A DNA stretch of 64,000 nt from Sesamum alatum. Its lineage: Eukaryota; Streptophyta; Magnoliopsida; Lamiales; Pedaliaceae. The notes beneath the pieces are model-generated. The model was given only the letters and a program-made list of their open reading frames with translations. It had not been told where the DNA came from and searched no databases. The translations under genes and the position numbers were made by a program. Shown here piece by piece: positions 36,404-49,200 of this stretch (its first letter is position 1; each line of letters starts with the position of its first letter). Where the stretch lies: contig JACGWO010000006.1 in the NCBI GenBank assembly GCA_034509735.1, forward strand, positions 37,751,141-37,815,140. The letters run 5' to 3'.

Positions 36404-37995
36404 CTACTTAATGTACTGAGACATCCATTTGAAGCCCTCACCATACCCCATTTTGCGGACAATGCTGCACATGAAAACCTCGAGCGGTCGGACATTGGTG
36501 TCAGCCAGATTAACCTTACCTTTGCCGGTGGTGAGACCAGTCAGGCCCATGTAATAACGCAACTCGTCCTCAGAAGCAGCATATGGTATATCAATCTTGT
36601 TTCCCAGAATGAGAAACGGAACGTTTACTAATGCCTCATCGGACAGAAGTGCATCCAGTTCCTTCTTCGATTCAGCAAAACGTTCTTTGTCGTATGCATC
36701 AACAAGATACACCACAGCATCAACCTAAAACATACCATGAAGAAAATGGAAACAAAGTATAATTCGCTAGATCAAGAAATGAAATCAACAAACAAAAACA
36801 AGAACCATAGGGTCTTCTTTTTCTTGTGAAAATTTTCTGTGTGTTTGGGTTGGTGGGGATGGGAGCTGAGGGGTAGGTAGTGGAATAAGTGTTGATATTG
36901 ACCTTTTTTGAAATACAGCATCCTTTGAAAAGTATAGAAGAAAGGGAATTGGAAGTAACTTCTTACCAACTTCTTGAAAGTCAGCTAAAAATTATGGACA
37001 ATACTTGAACCATAACAATAACCAAGCAAAAGTATGCATGAAAACCGGATCGGATTTTGTGTTCTATTTTCTGCTCCATTCGACATACACATGCATCACG
37101 TGTATAAATTTCTCCCCAAAATAAAATATATGATGTCATCCTTATACACGTATCGTTATGTTGAATGGAAAAAAATGGAATATTGTTTGCAACAGAAAAT
37201 ATAAGATCTACCCTTCTGACAGTACCCCAATCACCAGACAGACCATATGATCTCAAAAACTTCAGTGGTTAGCATGGCAACTTCTGAACATACTAAAACA
37301 GATTGTATTCAATAAACGTCATTACATTGTAGATAAGATTACGAGGTATATTCAAAGCCATGAATGCCCCCAAAGATCAAGAGACAGTTAGAATTTCCTT
37401 TTTGAACAACATATATAGAAATATTAACCTTAGCATAATAGTCCTTCCACACTCTTCGAGCAATCCGGTGACCGCCCAAATCAAAAGCTTTGAATTTGAT
37501 TTTCCCAATACTCAGCTCCTCTGAGGTTGGATACTGAGTTGGTTGATGCTGCACCAGCCTCTGCACCATCATCATCATCATCATATCACCATCAAGACAA
37601 CATCAAACATGCTTGAAAACGCCAACATTCAGAAAAATTAAACTAGAATTAAGCAAAAAAACAGACACTTTTTGCATCCAAGAAAAGTTTAGCAGCTCAG
37701 AAACATAATTAAATAGTGAAAAGCAGCTCAGAAACTGCTGACCGTTTTCAAATTCATGCAACTTACATGATAGGCTGAACAAAATCTTGAAATTACTGTA
37801 AAAATTAATCAAGCATAAGTTGGACAATTAATCAATATAATTAAACTAAGAAGATTGCATAATGACCTCATCTTTCAACATTTGAAGCAAGGTGGTTTTG
37901 CCAGCATTGTCAAGACCCAAAAACAAAATCTTTGCCTCCTTCTTATACAATCCCAACGATGACAATATCCCATAAAACCAATCCAAAAGAAACAT
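36404..37995 (-). CDS. SAR1: Small GTPase SAR1 (COPII coat assembly)
   Basis: Three exons on the minus strand, 37995-37867, 37560-37429 and 36724-36404, all phase 0, give 193 aa, the exact plant SAR1 length. The N-terminus [11 protein letters not shown] is the amphipathic membrane-inserting helix with the STAR-like aromatic residues. The P-loop GLDNAGKT lies at 27-34, switch II FDLGGH at 69-74 with the catalytic His74, and NKID at 129-132 for guanine recognition. The C-terminus [10 protein letters not shown] is typical. SAR1 is activated at the endoplasmic reticulum and recruits Sec23/24 to bud COPII vesicles. The acceptor of exon 2 lies next to a short CATCAT repeat. Arg75 replaces the Gln more often seen in plants after the catalytic His, which is conservative. 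Coding sequence is intact. Confidence 0.96.
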
Positions 37996-38454
37996 TTTTA
38001 TTTTTTATTTTTTTCTCAGAAGAAAAACCCACTTGAAGAATTTTCAACAGAATTTAGCTCTGAAAACAAGAGAGAACAAACCCAAGAATAAAAGGGACCA
38101 AGAACTGAAAAAGTAGCGGGCGGAGGGAGGGAATACGTGGACAATCAGCCGGTTGAATAAGTTGTTATGAACAACGTGGAGGATTGTTATTGGATGAGGA
38201 GTGTCATAGCAAGCTGATGATGTTCATGGATTATAAGAGCAGCTGTGTGGGGAATCATAAGGTGCATGCACTCACACCAAAAGGAGGTGCTTCAGGTTTC
38301 TACTTGTGGTCAAACTACAAATTATACAATCTTATTGGCTACTCTACTTTCTTGGATCATGACAAATTTGACCATGCCTTACACGTGGATCAATTTTTTA
38401 TATATTTGTTTAAGATTCAAGATTTGATTGATAAATCAAATACCTCATTAATCA

Positions 38455-38590
38455 CGTAGTGAATGTGGTGTACTTATTATGTGATTGATTATTTTTTTTG
38501 AAATCGTACTCATTTCAATCACACAATAAATTTGTTACACTTATCGTATAATTGATTCAGATCGTGCTGGCTCGAGTAATATTTTTTTTC
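38455..38590. repeat. Short interspersed repeat, family A, variant copy
   Basis: TTATTATGTGATTGATTATT on the left is complementary to AATCACACAATAAATTTG on the right. The tail TAATTGATTCAGATCGTGC resembles the other copies. It has more changes than the 8630 and 12893 copies. Confidence 0.45.
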
Positions 38591-38804
38591 AAATTTGATT
38601 CTCCTTTTCTCTCTTTTCTTGAAAAAAAAATTAATAATAATAAAGTTTCTCTTATTTGGGTCTTTGTTTTTTTCCTTGTTCAAATTTGATTTGGTGTGAA
38701 CTATCAATGGGCCTCATACATCAAGATTATAGAGCGATTTAGGCTACGGAGATCTAAGTTCCCATGAGGCCATGACGATTATTAGGTTGATGAAAATCAG
38801 AAAA

Positions 38805-38892
38805 GCCCAATACTTTTCACATACCACCAGGCCCATTATGGCCCAAATTTGTAGGACAAATTCGTCATTTAAGAAACCACAAAACTAGGGTT
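38805..38892 (+). promoter_or_regulatory. Site II and telo-box-like motifs upstream of eL29
   Basis: GCCCA occurs at 38805-38809 and GGCCCA at 38830-38835 and 38840-38845; each is the complement of the TGGGC site II element. AGGGTT at 38887-38892 lies in an ACTAGGGTT context, a telo-box-like motif. Site II elements combined with a telo box are an established signature of plant ribosomal-protein promoters, bound by TCP and Pur-alpha/TRB-type factors. The assignment here rests on motif and position. Confidence 0.55.
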
Positions 38893-39098
38893 ACAGAACT
38901 TGATAAAACAACGCAAAACCCATCAGTCTCCTCCCACAACTCCGTCGCCAGCTGCCTCCTCAAGGTAAAACCCGGCAACGAATCCACCCTGTAATGTTGC
39001 GTACATAGTATAGTTCGATCTCTTTGAATTGAAGTTCAATTTCTGAATCTACTATTTTATTGTTTGTTTTCTATATCAGAACTGAGAAGACAAGAGAA

Positions 39099-39389
39099 AT
39101 GGCGAAGTCGAAGAATCACACTGCCCACAACCAATCGTACAAGGCCCACAAGAACGGCATCAAGAAGCCCAAGCGCCATCGCCACACCTCCACCAAAGGG
39201 GTACCTTTTACTTCTCTCGCTCTCTCTTTTCTTCTTTACTATGTTTGTGTGTTTTGTATGTATTGATTGGGAGTTTTCTTTTTCTTTTTTCCTGAATTTT
39301 GTTAGATGGATCCCAAGTTTTTGAGGAACCAGAGGTATGCAAGGAAGCACAACAACAAGAGCGGTGAGGCCGCCAGCGAGGAAGAGTAG
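39099..39389 (+). CDS. RPL29: Large-subunit ribosomal protein eL29 (RPL29)
   Basis: Two exons, 39099-39200 and 39306-39389, joined in phase 0, encode 61 residues, the standard plant length. The protein is extremely basic. It begins [20 protein letters not shown], continues [13 protein letters not shown] and, after the intron, [16 protein letters not shown], ending in an acidic SEEE tail. eL29 is a small structural protein of the 60S subunit. The gene has a likely leader intron and a ribosomal-protein type promoter (38805-38892). It is divergent from SAR1. The coding sequence is complete. Confidence 0.95.
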
Positions 39390-41434
39390 ATTGAATTTCT
39401 GTATTTACCCAACCCCATCTTCGGAAAATGGAGCAAGAATTAATTTTTTGTGTGTTTTCCGGAGTGAGGGTTTGGGTTTTTATATTTTTAGTTAATGTTG
39501 TGTTTTTTAGGGTTTTGGTTTGCACTGTATTGGATCATAGTAATATTTGACTCCCTTTTGAGATGAAATTATCAATGACTAATCTTTGGAGCTTTCTTAT
39601 AATAGTACTTTTTTGGTTCTTCTTCTCATTTAAGCTTAATTATGCCTGGTAGATTATGATTTGAAATCTCACCTCTGCATCTTTGGATTCTGCTGTTATC
39701 CAAAATTTCTTGCAGTTCAACATTGAATAGTGGTTGTTGTCTAGATTCATCAACACTTGTTATTAAACTATTTTATGTATGCTCCAGATTTTATCGATGT
39801 TCCTATTCTTGGCCTGCTAGTTTGATCATGAGAGGTTTACAGTATTCCTTTCGCTGCTTGTTTATGTAAAGAGCTGAATGGATTAATTAGGTCAGCAGAT
39901 GTGGTTTGTGGAAATTTTACTTGGGTCTTTTGTTCCCAATTCCCAGTTGAGCATCATTGGGTTGTTTTCTTCAGTGAAATGAAATTTGAATGATATTATA
40001 GATTTTTATTATGACCTAGTTATGTCCTCGTCATCAAACCAATACATGATGCTTTTAAGTTTTTAGGCCTAGAATGCTTGTTTGGTTGTGAGCATTTCTT
40101 GTTCTCGGGTGGCTGTTAAGTGTTTCCAAGCACTGTTCTGTTATCGGTACTTTTTCGTGGGAGGCTGTGAAATGTGCAGTCTCTTGTTTATTTGGCTTTC
40201 ATTGTGAATGTATGCATCCTCTTACAAGATGTGAACTGAGATCAGTGTTATCTTCAGTTCATCATCCAAGTTCTTTGTGAGTTCAAATTATCATCTTACT
40301 ACTGGGGTTGAGCCTATGCCATGGCTCAATCATGATTTCTTTCAGCACCATTAATGTTCACCGAGGGTGCTGCTACTATTTTACTATCCGATGAACCATT
40401 AGAATAAGTCAGAATCAACTCGTGCGGGTATGCAAAACACGATGTGCTGCATTAATCCTTTCAGGTTTTAGTTTGATGACTCTTCCATGAACTTTTTAAA
40501 TGGGAGAATAATATCTGTAGATAATACCCCTAACAGAAGGTCAGGTTAATCAAGGAGAAGAGCAGCGGGCAAAAGATAGTCAGAGAACACCTTATATTGC
40601 TGCTCTTAGCAGAGTATTGATTGCTTTACTAGGAGAGCCAAAGGTATACTTGGTAAGCCTGTTGCCTCGAGACAAAGAACATAGGTATTTTCAACCCGGA
40701 GGCGAGGGGTCGGTGAAGAAAAACTTCTTGTGTGAATCATCAATCTTGTTCCCATAATATGGTAATAAACACTTGAAACAGTTTGGAAATTGATATGGTA
40801 ATCAAATCTTCAAAAATTGAGCACAAATATGGTAACTCAAATCTTAATTCTTCTTGGGGCTGTCTTCTTAACAAGGAAACGTTAAACCTCTCCTGTCTAT
40901 GTATATGCACATATTGTCATAAGCTACTTTCCCATAATCTTGTTCCCATAATATTGGTAATAAACACTTGAAACAGTTTGGAAATTGATACGGTAATCAA
41001 ATCTTCAAACATTGAGCACAAATATGGTAACTCAAATCTTAATTCTTCTTGGGGCTGTCTTCTTAACAAGGAAACCTTAAACCTCTCCTGTCTATGTATA
41101 TACACATATTGTCATAAGCTACTTTCCACATTGAATTGGAGAAAATATAAGTTAAAATCATCCTAAAGGTGTAGTTTTTGACTTATTTCTTTCTGTTATC
41201 TTTCAATCTTCTTCTTTTCTATTTTCATGGCTTTATATCTGGGATATAGTTCTGGAGTTGAGGAGTGATTTACCCTATTTCTTTTTTATGTGTTTTCTTC
41301 TTCTATTGTTTAACATTGTACCAAAAGTTCTGTGAATCTTCAATGTGCAGTACAATTTATTGTAGAAGTTTTCCTAAGTGTTCTTGTTTTACTGTGTAAG
41401 ATAGAAAGAAACTGATTATTTCGTGTATGTAAAG
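39390..41434 (+). other. Spacer with a 194-bp tandem duplication
   Basis: The first few hundred bases are the eL29 3' region. The remainder is unique-looking, moderately AT-rich sequence with no recognisable exon. The only clear structure is the tandem duplication at 40742-41129. The last 300 bases precede a decayed MADS-box gene and would have been its promoter. Confidence 0.5.
40742..41129. repeat. Tandem duplication, two 194-bp units
   Basis: Unit 1 covers 40742-40935 and unit 2 covers 40936-41129. They align base for base with only a handful of differences, for example TGATATGGTAATC against TGATACGGTAATC and AAGGAAACG against AAGGAAACC. High identity implies a recent duplication. It lies 300-700 bases upstream of the MADS-box relic. 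Confidence 0.93.
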
Positions 41435-42514
41435 ATGGGACGGGCAAGATTGTGCCTGGAACTGATAAGCAATGAAAAAGCACGAGTTGCAGCCTTCGAA
41501 AAGAGAAAGAAAGAAAGGTTTGGAGAAGGCGGCTGATGAACTTTCTACTCTGTGGAGTCGACATTGGCATGATTGTTTACGGGCCAGCACAAAATCACAA
41601 ATCAAACGAGCCAACAGTCTGGCCAAGAGATGGCCATGAACTGTTAGCAAGCTTGATCGATTCCTACGAGTCCAGATCAGGTCATGACTGCAGGTCCCGA
41701 ACATACAAGTTGTCTGCCTTTTTCAAGGATCAGACCGAGAAAACTGAAGAAGAACTCAAGAAATTGAGGAAAAAGATGAGAGAGGTCAAGTACCCGAAGT
41801 GGGATGGAAGGTATAACTGTTTGTCAGGAGATCAGTTAAAAGAGATTGTTAGCTTGCTAATGACGAAGATTGATGCTGTGAGGGGAAGGATAATTCAGTA
41901 AAGAGCTCAGGAATCATCTACACAGAATAAGGTGCTTCAATGGATCCTTCAGTTCAAGAAGATGCAGTTTTCATGCCCAGTATGTGGATAGATGTCATGC
42001 AACCGCAGCAGCCTTTGGCATATTTGATGCCCAAGCTATCATAGCAGATCAGAGGCGGACGATGATGATGAACAATGGTGCATCGTGTAACCAGAATACG
42101 TTAAGTTTTGGTCAAAATCCTGAAAATGCAGTTTTCATGCCAACTATGTGCACAAATATCATACAACAACAGCAGCAGCCTCTGGCATATTATGACACCC
42201 GGGCTATTACAGCAGATCAGAGGCGGGCGATGATGATGAACAATGGTGCATCATGTAGCCAGAATACATTCAGTTTTGATGAAAGTCCTGATAATTACGC
42301 CTATAGTTGTGATGAGAATTCGGCTCAGAATTGTGGGTTGGGGACGGGGATAATGGAAAACGTTGGAGCAAACATTGGCGGGGCACTAATGTCTTATTAT
42401 GTACCGAACATGGCAGCAATGCCCCAGAATAGGCAACATCTATCGCTGTCCGGTGCTTTCCCTCAAATGCAGGCCCCTCAGGGGGGAGATTATGTTCAAA
42501 GGCATTGTTTTTGA
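41435..42514 (+). pseudogene. Type I (M-gamma, AGL80-like) MADS-box gene relic
   Basis: The ATG at 41435 opens a MADS box (MGRARLCLELISNEKARVAA, then FEKRKK), but an extra GAAA at about 41513-41516 throws it out of frame and a TGA follows at 41534. Allowing for the shift, the box continues GLEKAADELSTL. A second disturbance of minus two bases near 41551 moves it into the frame of CGVDIGMIVYG. That frame stays open to the TAA at 41899 and shows WPRDGHELL and a charged helix KTEEELKKLRKK typical of M-gamma proteins. The C-terminal part, 41963 to about 42292, is a roughly 165-bp imperfect repeat with ADQRR and MMMNNGAS motifs, again in a different frame. Type I MADS factors act in female gametophyte and endosperm. 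With several frame breaks this copy is most likely non-functional; a protein from 41536 onward would lack the DNA-binding half. Sequencing error is the alternative for any single break. Confidence 0.75.
41963..42292 (+). repeat. 165-bp imperfect tandem repeat in the MADS relic tail
   Basis: CAGTTTTCATGCC begins both units (41964 and 42129). CAGATCAGAGGCGG, GATGATGATGAACAATGGTG and CCAGAATAC recur at the same spacing. The first unit has a one-base difference in TTGGCATATTTGATGCC relative to CTGGCATATTATGACACC, so the two units are read in different frames. Confidence 0.85.
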
Positions 42515-43237
42515 ATGAGGAATCTGAAATAACAAAGAGATGTTGTAGATTTGGGAGTACTGCTCGATTGGGGCTTTTGCTGGATTTGGGGTGGGTTGGT
42601 ATTATTCTCATTGTTTTGGGTAATTGTCTTCAAGTATTCGTTTCCATTAAACTGTACAGACGTACGGGTCTAACTGTTGACCAAATTTCTCTGGTGAATT
42701 TTTAGAAGAAATGCACATTTTGGTCGATTTAATTGTGGCGAGTTGATATTTTACCAACATCAACCGGTGAAGTATTGCTCTTCCATTCTTAGAGATTTCT
42801 CGCATTTAACTGTTGTTGACTAGAAATGGAGAAAAAAACTGTCAATGAGAAATCCCAAAAGTACACAAGCTGATGATATTGTACCAAATTGGAACCTGGA
42901 TACATACGTAATTTGCTTTTGGCTAAAGCTCGTGTGATGATTTATGAACATTCCAAAATAATAACAAATGAGTCAGATAAAAACCTAAATGCGGAATCAA
43001 GTTCCGACCAAAAACATAAATTAAAGTGTCTTCATCCAATATCTTGCGAAACTAGTATCAGTTGTCCAAGAACGCCTGGCTCTAGCCCTGGTAACATGGC
43101 ATATTCTTACAATATCATCCGCCTTGTCACTCAGTGATAACCATGGGATGGTTACTTGTCTTATAAGAGCATCTGTAATCCCTAAAAGCTCCCGACTACA
43201 ACCTAATTGATCAAAAATCTCATACGACAATGAAAGC
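42515..43237. other. Spacer between MADS relic and LPD 3' end
   Basis: I see no gene. The right part (about 42900-43237) is presumably the 3' untranslated region of the minus-strand dihydrolipoyl dehydrogenase gene. Confidence 0.5.
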
Positions 43238-46200
43238 CTACACGGCAACTGGTTCACTAAGTGGCTTTGTAGTAGCATGGGGATTTACCTGTACCGTGAA
43301 GTCCAGGAAACAACAAATTGTTAGATGTAATTCGTACATATTTGCAAATAGGTTATGAACGTCCGAGGTTAGAACCAGTGGGTTGTATCTCATAGAAGTC
43401 TGTGAATAATCATATGTGATGTTTTGAAGATTTAACTGTTCCGTTGATTAATATCAATATCTCATAAGCTTACCTTAGCCAATTTATATAGCTCGTCAAG
43501 AACTTCAGACAAGGTTGGATGTGCATGAACAGCAAACTTTATGTCCTGTGAGGTCCAGAGTACAAAAGTAAGTAATGGTAATATGTCCACGCAATACTTC
43601 TGTGTCGGAACTTGGAAGCAGAGGAAAATATAAGGTTAAAAATGATTGGTGATCAGTATCAACATACCTGAACTCGCGTGCCTAATGCTATAGCATTCGA
43701 TGCTTCATGTATGAGGTCTGCAGCGTGCATCCCAAAAATGTGAACTCCAAGAATCTCGCCATTGTCAGGTCTGTATATCAACTGCAAGAAACAACACCTC
43801 AGAATTGAGAAATCTTTCTGAATCCTTCAAAGTATTTCCCGTATCAGGATACATGTGATAGCATACTTCTGCAGAGAAATGGAAATTGTGAAAAAAGACA
43901 GGACTCAGTTGCATCCTCAGTAGGAAAGCAACAACGTGACCACACATAACAGCAAATAGGCGGGGATTAGAGGAACAAGTGCAGAAATATTCAGTAAAAA
44001 CAAAGTGACTGCCAAAATAAAAAAGTTGTTATACAAAGGCTCTACTAAATAGTACATGGTCTCTTTTAAATTATTGATGAGAAAAGAAGAGAGGAAATTG
44101 GACTTTAGTCGGTCCTTTCCATTGATTTTCAACAGGGGCAAGATTTTACATACAGCAATCAATTGTGTGCTGGTGGCCACTACTTATATAGCATTTCTCA
44201 TGTATTTTTATATGAGCAAGGAGACCGAACCTTTGCAAGTCCTTCCCCTTCATTCTCAGCCAGAGCCTTGGTGTTGGCCTTGAAACTCGTTTTGGCAATA
44301 CTTATCTCAAACCCCTCTCTTTCAGCTTTTTCCCTTGCCTGTGGCTGAAAAGCAAAAACAGCAAACCAACAAGAAACATATTAATATACTACAATTAATA
44401 ATGCCAGATTCTTCTATTTAGACCCATAATTGTGTAAGCACTGGGACAGGCAAAAGAACAGAATAGACCAACATCATACATAAAGTAACAGAATCCATTG
44501 TGTATTGCTGGCTACTCCCAAATTTTGAGGAAGTGACTATACATACAACCATGCGCTAACTGGAGGACCTCGTTGATAAAGGTAGAGTGTGAAAGAAGCT
44601 CTCCCCTGCTTAGCAGGATGAAATGCCAATAACTATAGTATGTGCGAAGCTGGCTTTTTATCTCCATATTTGAAAAATAGTTTAAGGAACACAAAAGAAC
44701 TTGTTCCCAGTTGCATGTAGCTGAAATTTACCTCAGTCAACCCAACCATACTGATTTCAGGATGAGTGAAACATGCTGCTGGGATGCTCAAATGGTTAAG
44801 AACATGATCTTTTCCAGTAAGTTGTTCAACCACTGTAAGAAAAAAGAAAAAGAAACATATAAGACAGGTAAATTAAGACACGGACTTCCATACTGATTTT
44901 ACTAGGTAAAATCACGTACCAGAAATTCCTTGAGCACTTGCTGCATGAGCGAGCATCAGTTTACCATTTGCATCACCAATGCAATATAAGTGTGGAACCT
45001 AATGATAAAAGTACCGTGTCAAGAACAACTGGAATAAGTCACTATTAATTGCAGTTAGAAGGGATGGGTGACCAACAAACCAGTTTCCCATCAGCATCAA
45101 TAACTCTCATGCGCTCATCAACAGGGACAAAACCACGTTGTGTCTCTACATTAATCTGCAGGCAAATGGACAGCTGGTTGGTTTTCATATATTGAACCAA
45201 CAGAGCTGATACTCATATGCGATATGGAAAAAAGTTAAAGTTGCTTCCAACGACTGAAATGCAGTTGTTTATGTCTTCAACAAAGCCCGCAGTGCAGCCA
45301 GGGATTAATTTATTTCAAATGCCTCACATGCATGATAATCACAATTGGGTGGGTGGGGGGTGGGGAACTTTCCTTGCTTTCATATTGAATGACCTCATCC
45401 CTTAGTTTAAGCTGTTATACAGGGGTCAAATTTGTAATTCGACATGAGTTTAGTATACTTACGTTCTCCAATCCTAGACCTTTTGTAAATGGAGCCCTTC
45501 CTGTTGCAATTAATGCTGCATCAACCTACAGAAAAAACAATGTTTAGATTGCTTTACAAAACCACAAAATTAAAAGAAATGAATTAGTAATGATGGATCA
45601 TATCTCCTACCATAAAGTACAATGGGTGAATGGAATGGCTGCAAAAAGAGGTGCAAGAGAACTTAAATTTATTTATAATTTGACAACTTTAAGTGATGAT
45701 TATCGAGACAATCTTATGCAACCTGGTGCAATGACTAAACCTACTACTGAAATGGCCATAAAGGCTTTTAACCTATTAATTGGAATTATTCAATTTTTTA
45801 GCTATTTCTCAATACATTAACTACCTTCAACCACTCATAATATCTTCATGAAAAACAGACCCCGCCTGTTACAAACTAAATGCGCTAGCTACAATCAGAC
45901 ATACCAAGATGTCATTTCAAAAGTTCAGACCTTAAACTGAAGGAGAGCAATGCTTCTGATGTAACCAAATTACACCCAGTGCACATCCTTGTCTTGTTTG
46001 GTCCGACCAGTTATGTGATATAAACTTGAGCAAACTGAAAGTTTTATTTACTTTCTTTTTCTAATTTTCGTGTGAATGACTTGGGTGGGGGCGGGGCGGG
46101 CGTCACTGTGCATTTATTTTTGTTGGGGACGGCGAGGCAGGAGGAGGAACATTTATTACCTCCACTGTATCTTTTGGTTCTCTTGTCTTGGCATCAATAA

Positions 46201-49200
46201 GCTCAATAATCACTGGCTTCCCATCTTTTGCAGGAGTTATCTTTCAAAATTATCAGCAAAGTCAGTGATGTTTATAGAAAGTATATAGATGCACAATAAG
46301 TAATGGATTAATACCTTGCTTGCAAATACTCCAGTGTGATAATCAATTTTCCGAGGATTTATCAGAACTCTTTGAGCTAACTTGCCTATCTCAGGATCAA
46401 ACCCAGGCATTAGTTGATCCAGAGCTTCAATAAACGTAACCTATGCAATAGCAATGAGTAATTAGTTGCTTCACGGAGCAACTTTTGAGAGGTCATTGAG
46501 TCTCAGCAAGGCGAGACATACTTCCAACTAAAAAATAAAGGAAAACCAGAAGAGCTTGTTAGCACACCTCACTACCAAGAGCAGTATACACATCACTAAA
46601 CTCGAGCCCAATATAACCACTTCCAACTATGGCAATCCAGTCTGGAACAAATTCCAATTTAAGAGCATGATCACTTGTAATTACAGTCTTCCCTGCAGGT
46701 TAAGATAACAAGAAATATCATAATATGCAGAAAACACAATAAGATGTAGCAAGCACAGCCATAGTTAAACTATCTCAAATTACGAGCTGCAAGCTTCAAC
46801 TGCCAAGACTATATCCTAAAAGATAAACTATGATAATAAAATCCAACCCTATAATGCTAGTCAATAGGTTCATAGAGAACTGGGGAAAAGAAAAACATAA
46901 AAAGGAGAGAGAGAATTCTGGTCTAAGATACATTTGTCCTATTACTCATCCAACTTGTATATTTCATTTCTCTAATGTTTTGCTCCTTTACATGAGTGGC
47001 AAGTTGCTAATGATACAAATAACTAAAGGGATTAGACTTCTTTCCATCGATACCTAATTCACATACAGTTCAAAGGAAGCCATATGTCCCCAGTTCAAGG
47101 GACTATGGGCAACCTAGGCTTCAGTAAAGTTGCGGCAGATATAATTAACTGAGACAAGCCATATGACTTTCAGGGATATAGTTTACAATAAAGGATCTTA
47201 CAATATGCGAATGTAGTTTATAAAGTAAATTTAGCGGCAACTTTTAGTTGAAGGAAAATTAGACAATGAGCAAACAATCTATATGAGTATCACATAATAC
47301 ACTGCTATGACATCAATAGGGTACCTATGATGGCAAAATTCTGAAGGAAAAAATGACTATTAAAAATAGTAACTAAAAGTAGAGAATATCTACCATCAAC
47401 TTCAATTCCTTTGGGAACAAAAGGAACTGAACCCGTGGCAATAATGATGTCTTTTGCAGTAACCACATTGTCAGACAAACCAACCTTTCCATATTTGACC
47501 TTCTGAGGACCCTGAAATTATTTGAGAAACATCTATAAGGATGAAATATAAGGAATTTGACACCCATTCTAGAATGTTCCCACCAAAACAAAAGTCTGCA
47601 TTAAGTTGTTGAATTGTGTTAAAATTTAGAGTGTTGTGAGAATGCTGTCTGTATTTAAACTTTATCCAAATGATAACATTCAGGACATACCACTATGGTG
47701 CCAAATCCTGTCAAAATATCTACCCCAAGTGCCTTCAATGAATTAGTCAGATTACCACGAATCTTTGAAGCAAGATTATTAGCATGGTCAGCCACTGCCT
47801 GCCGGTCATACGCCGCAGCCGCAATCTGTCATTGGTGGTAATAAAAGAATATCAAGGGAGATTGCATTTTCAAGGAAAAAAAAGACAGTGAAACAGATTT
47901 TTGAAGGTGTTGCAGAAGTGAGTATAATGTCGTCGGCAGCTATTATGCTAAAACAATCAGATCCTAACAAACCTATGACGAAAAGCAATTTCAGCATGCA
48001 GTATCAGGAAGTGTCTTACTCTGGGCTATACCTCATCATGTGAGTCCTATTTTAGTAATGAAATTGATGCTTTGAATTCTTGTCGTGGAAAATCAAGTTC
48101 AAACAGAAGAATGGCATGTCATTCAAACTACACATGAAAAGTGTCAATGATGAGTAATAAGCATATCTGTAGTTGAATAATCTAAAACATAGAAAGTTAG
48201 CAGTGACTTTATTGGCTGTCAAAGAAAATCCTGAGGCTTGTTCAGAATTCCGGATTAAGCTCCATACTGGCTGATGAAATAAAAATATCCAACTCGAAAT
48301 TTTCATGGATCTGATTAAGATAGAGTAAATCACACACCTGCAAACCCAAAGCTTTCATGTGATGCTCATCCTGAAGTTCACGCATCCTACCACTTACTGC
48401 AAGTAGAGCTTTAGAAGGAACACATCCCCTATTTACGCAAGTTCCACCCATGACGTCACCCTCGATAATAGCTGTTTTAAGGCCCTGAAAGTGAAAATCT
48501 AATTCGTGAGCTTCCAAAGATAACAGCTAACAGATTCCACCAAGATAATTTATCAGGTTCTGAAGATTTTGCATCATGATGTAAGTGTAGGGTCAAGAAG
48601 TAAAGATGATACACTCATTCCACTAAAGAAGAGTGGTGCTATCATTCAGGAACTATGTCTTATTAAAACCAATTGATTACGCATTTGCTTGAAGAAATTA
48701 ATTGAAAATTTAGCTAATTTCAAGTTCACAAAATGCATGAATAGAATTGAAATTTTCAGCTCGACAACTCAATCAGGAGAACTATGATGAATCCAATAAC
48801 CAAAAAAGGGGAAATTCAATCATAACACCTCAAAGGACCCAAAATTAACATAACTAACTAGGTTAAGCTCAAGACCAGAGAGATGCTAAGTTTCCCCATA
48901 ATTCAGCTCAAGGCATATAAACTTCAGAACTTATCACGACACATAATATTCTAAAATGCAAACTTGATGTCCCAAGTCCCAACTTTACATAATTCCATTT
49001 CTTCTAAAGCTCAAAATCACAATTTTGCATGTGATTGGGTTGAATTTTTAGCTCAAATCATCTCAGAAAGCCATTAGATCAGTCACTAATCAAAACTACC
49101 AAATCAATAAAATAAATGCTCCTACTCTTTCGACGGCATGAAGTGCAGCTCCATGGCCTCCTACACCAGCTCCAATAATAACGAGATCATAATCGAACGA

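Larger units (their letters stand above)
37996..39098. other. Divergent spacer between SAR1 and ribosomal protein eL29
   Basis: It contains the SAR1 leader (first ~150 bases), a family A repeat at 38455-38590, and the eL29 promoter and leader from about 38800. An intron in the eL29 leader is likely: TCAAG followed by GTAAAACC near 38962-38970, and an acceptor ATATCAG at 39073-39079. No further gene is apparent; open frames around 38184-38459 look like noise. Confidence 0.55.

Noticed and set aside
45590..45820. 76-codon plus-strand frame within the LPD gene
   Set aside because: It lies in the intron between LPD exons 7 and 8 on the opposite strand and has no recognisable motif.
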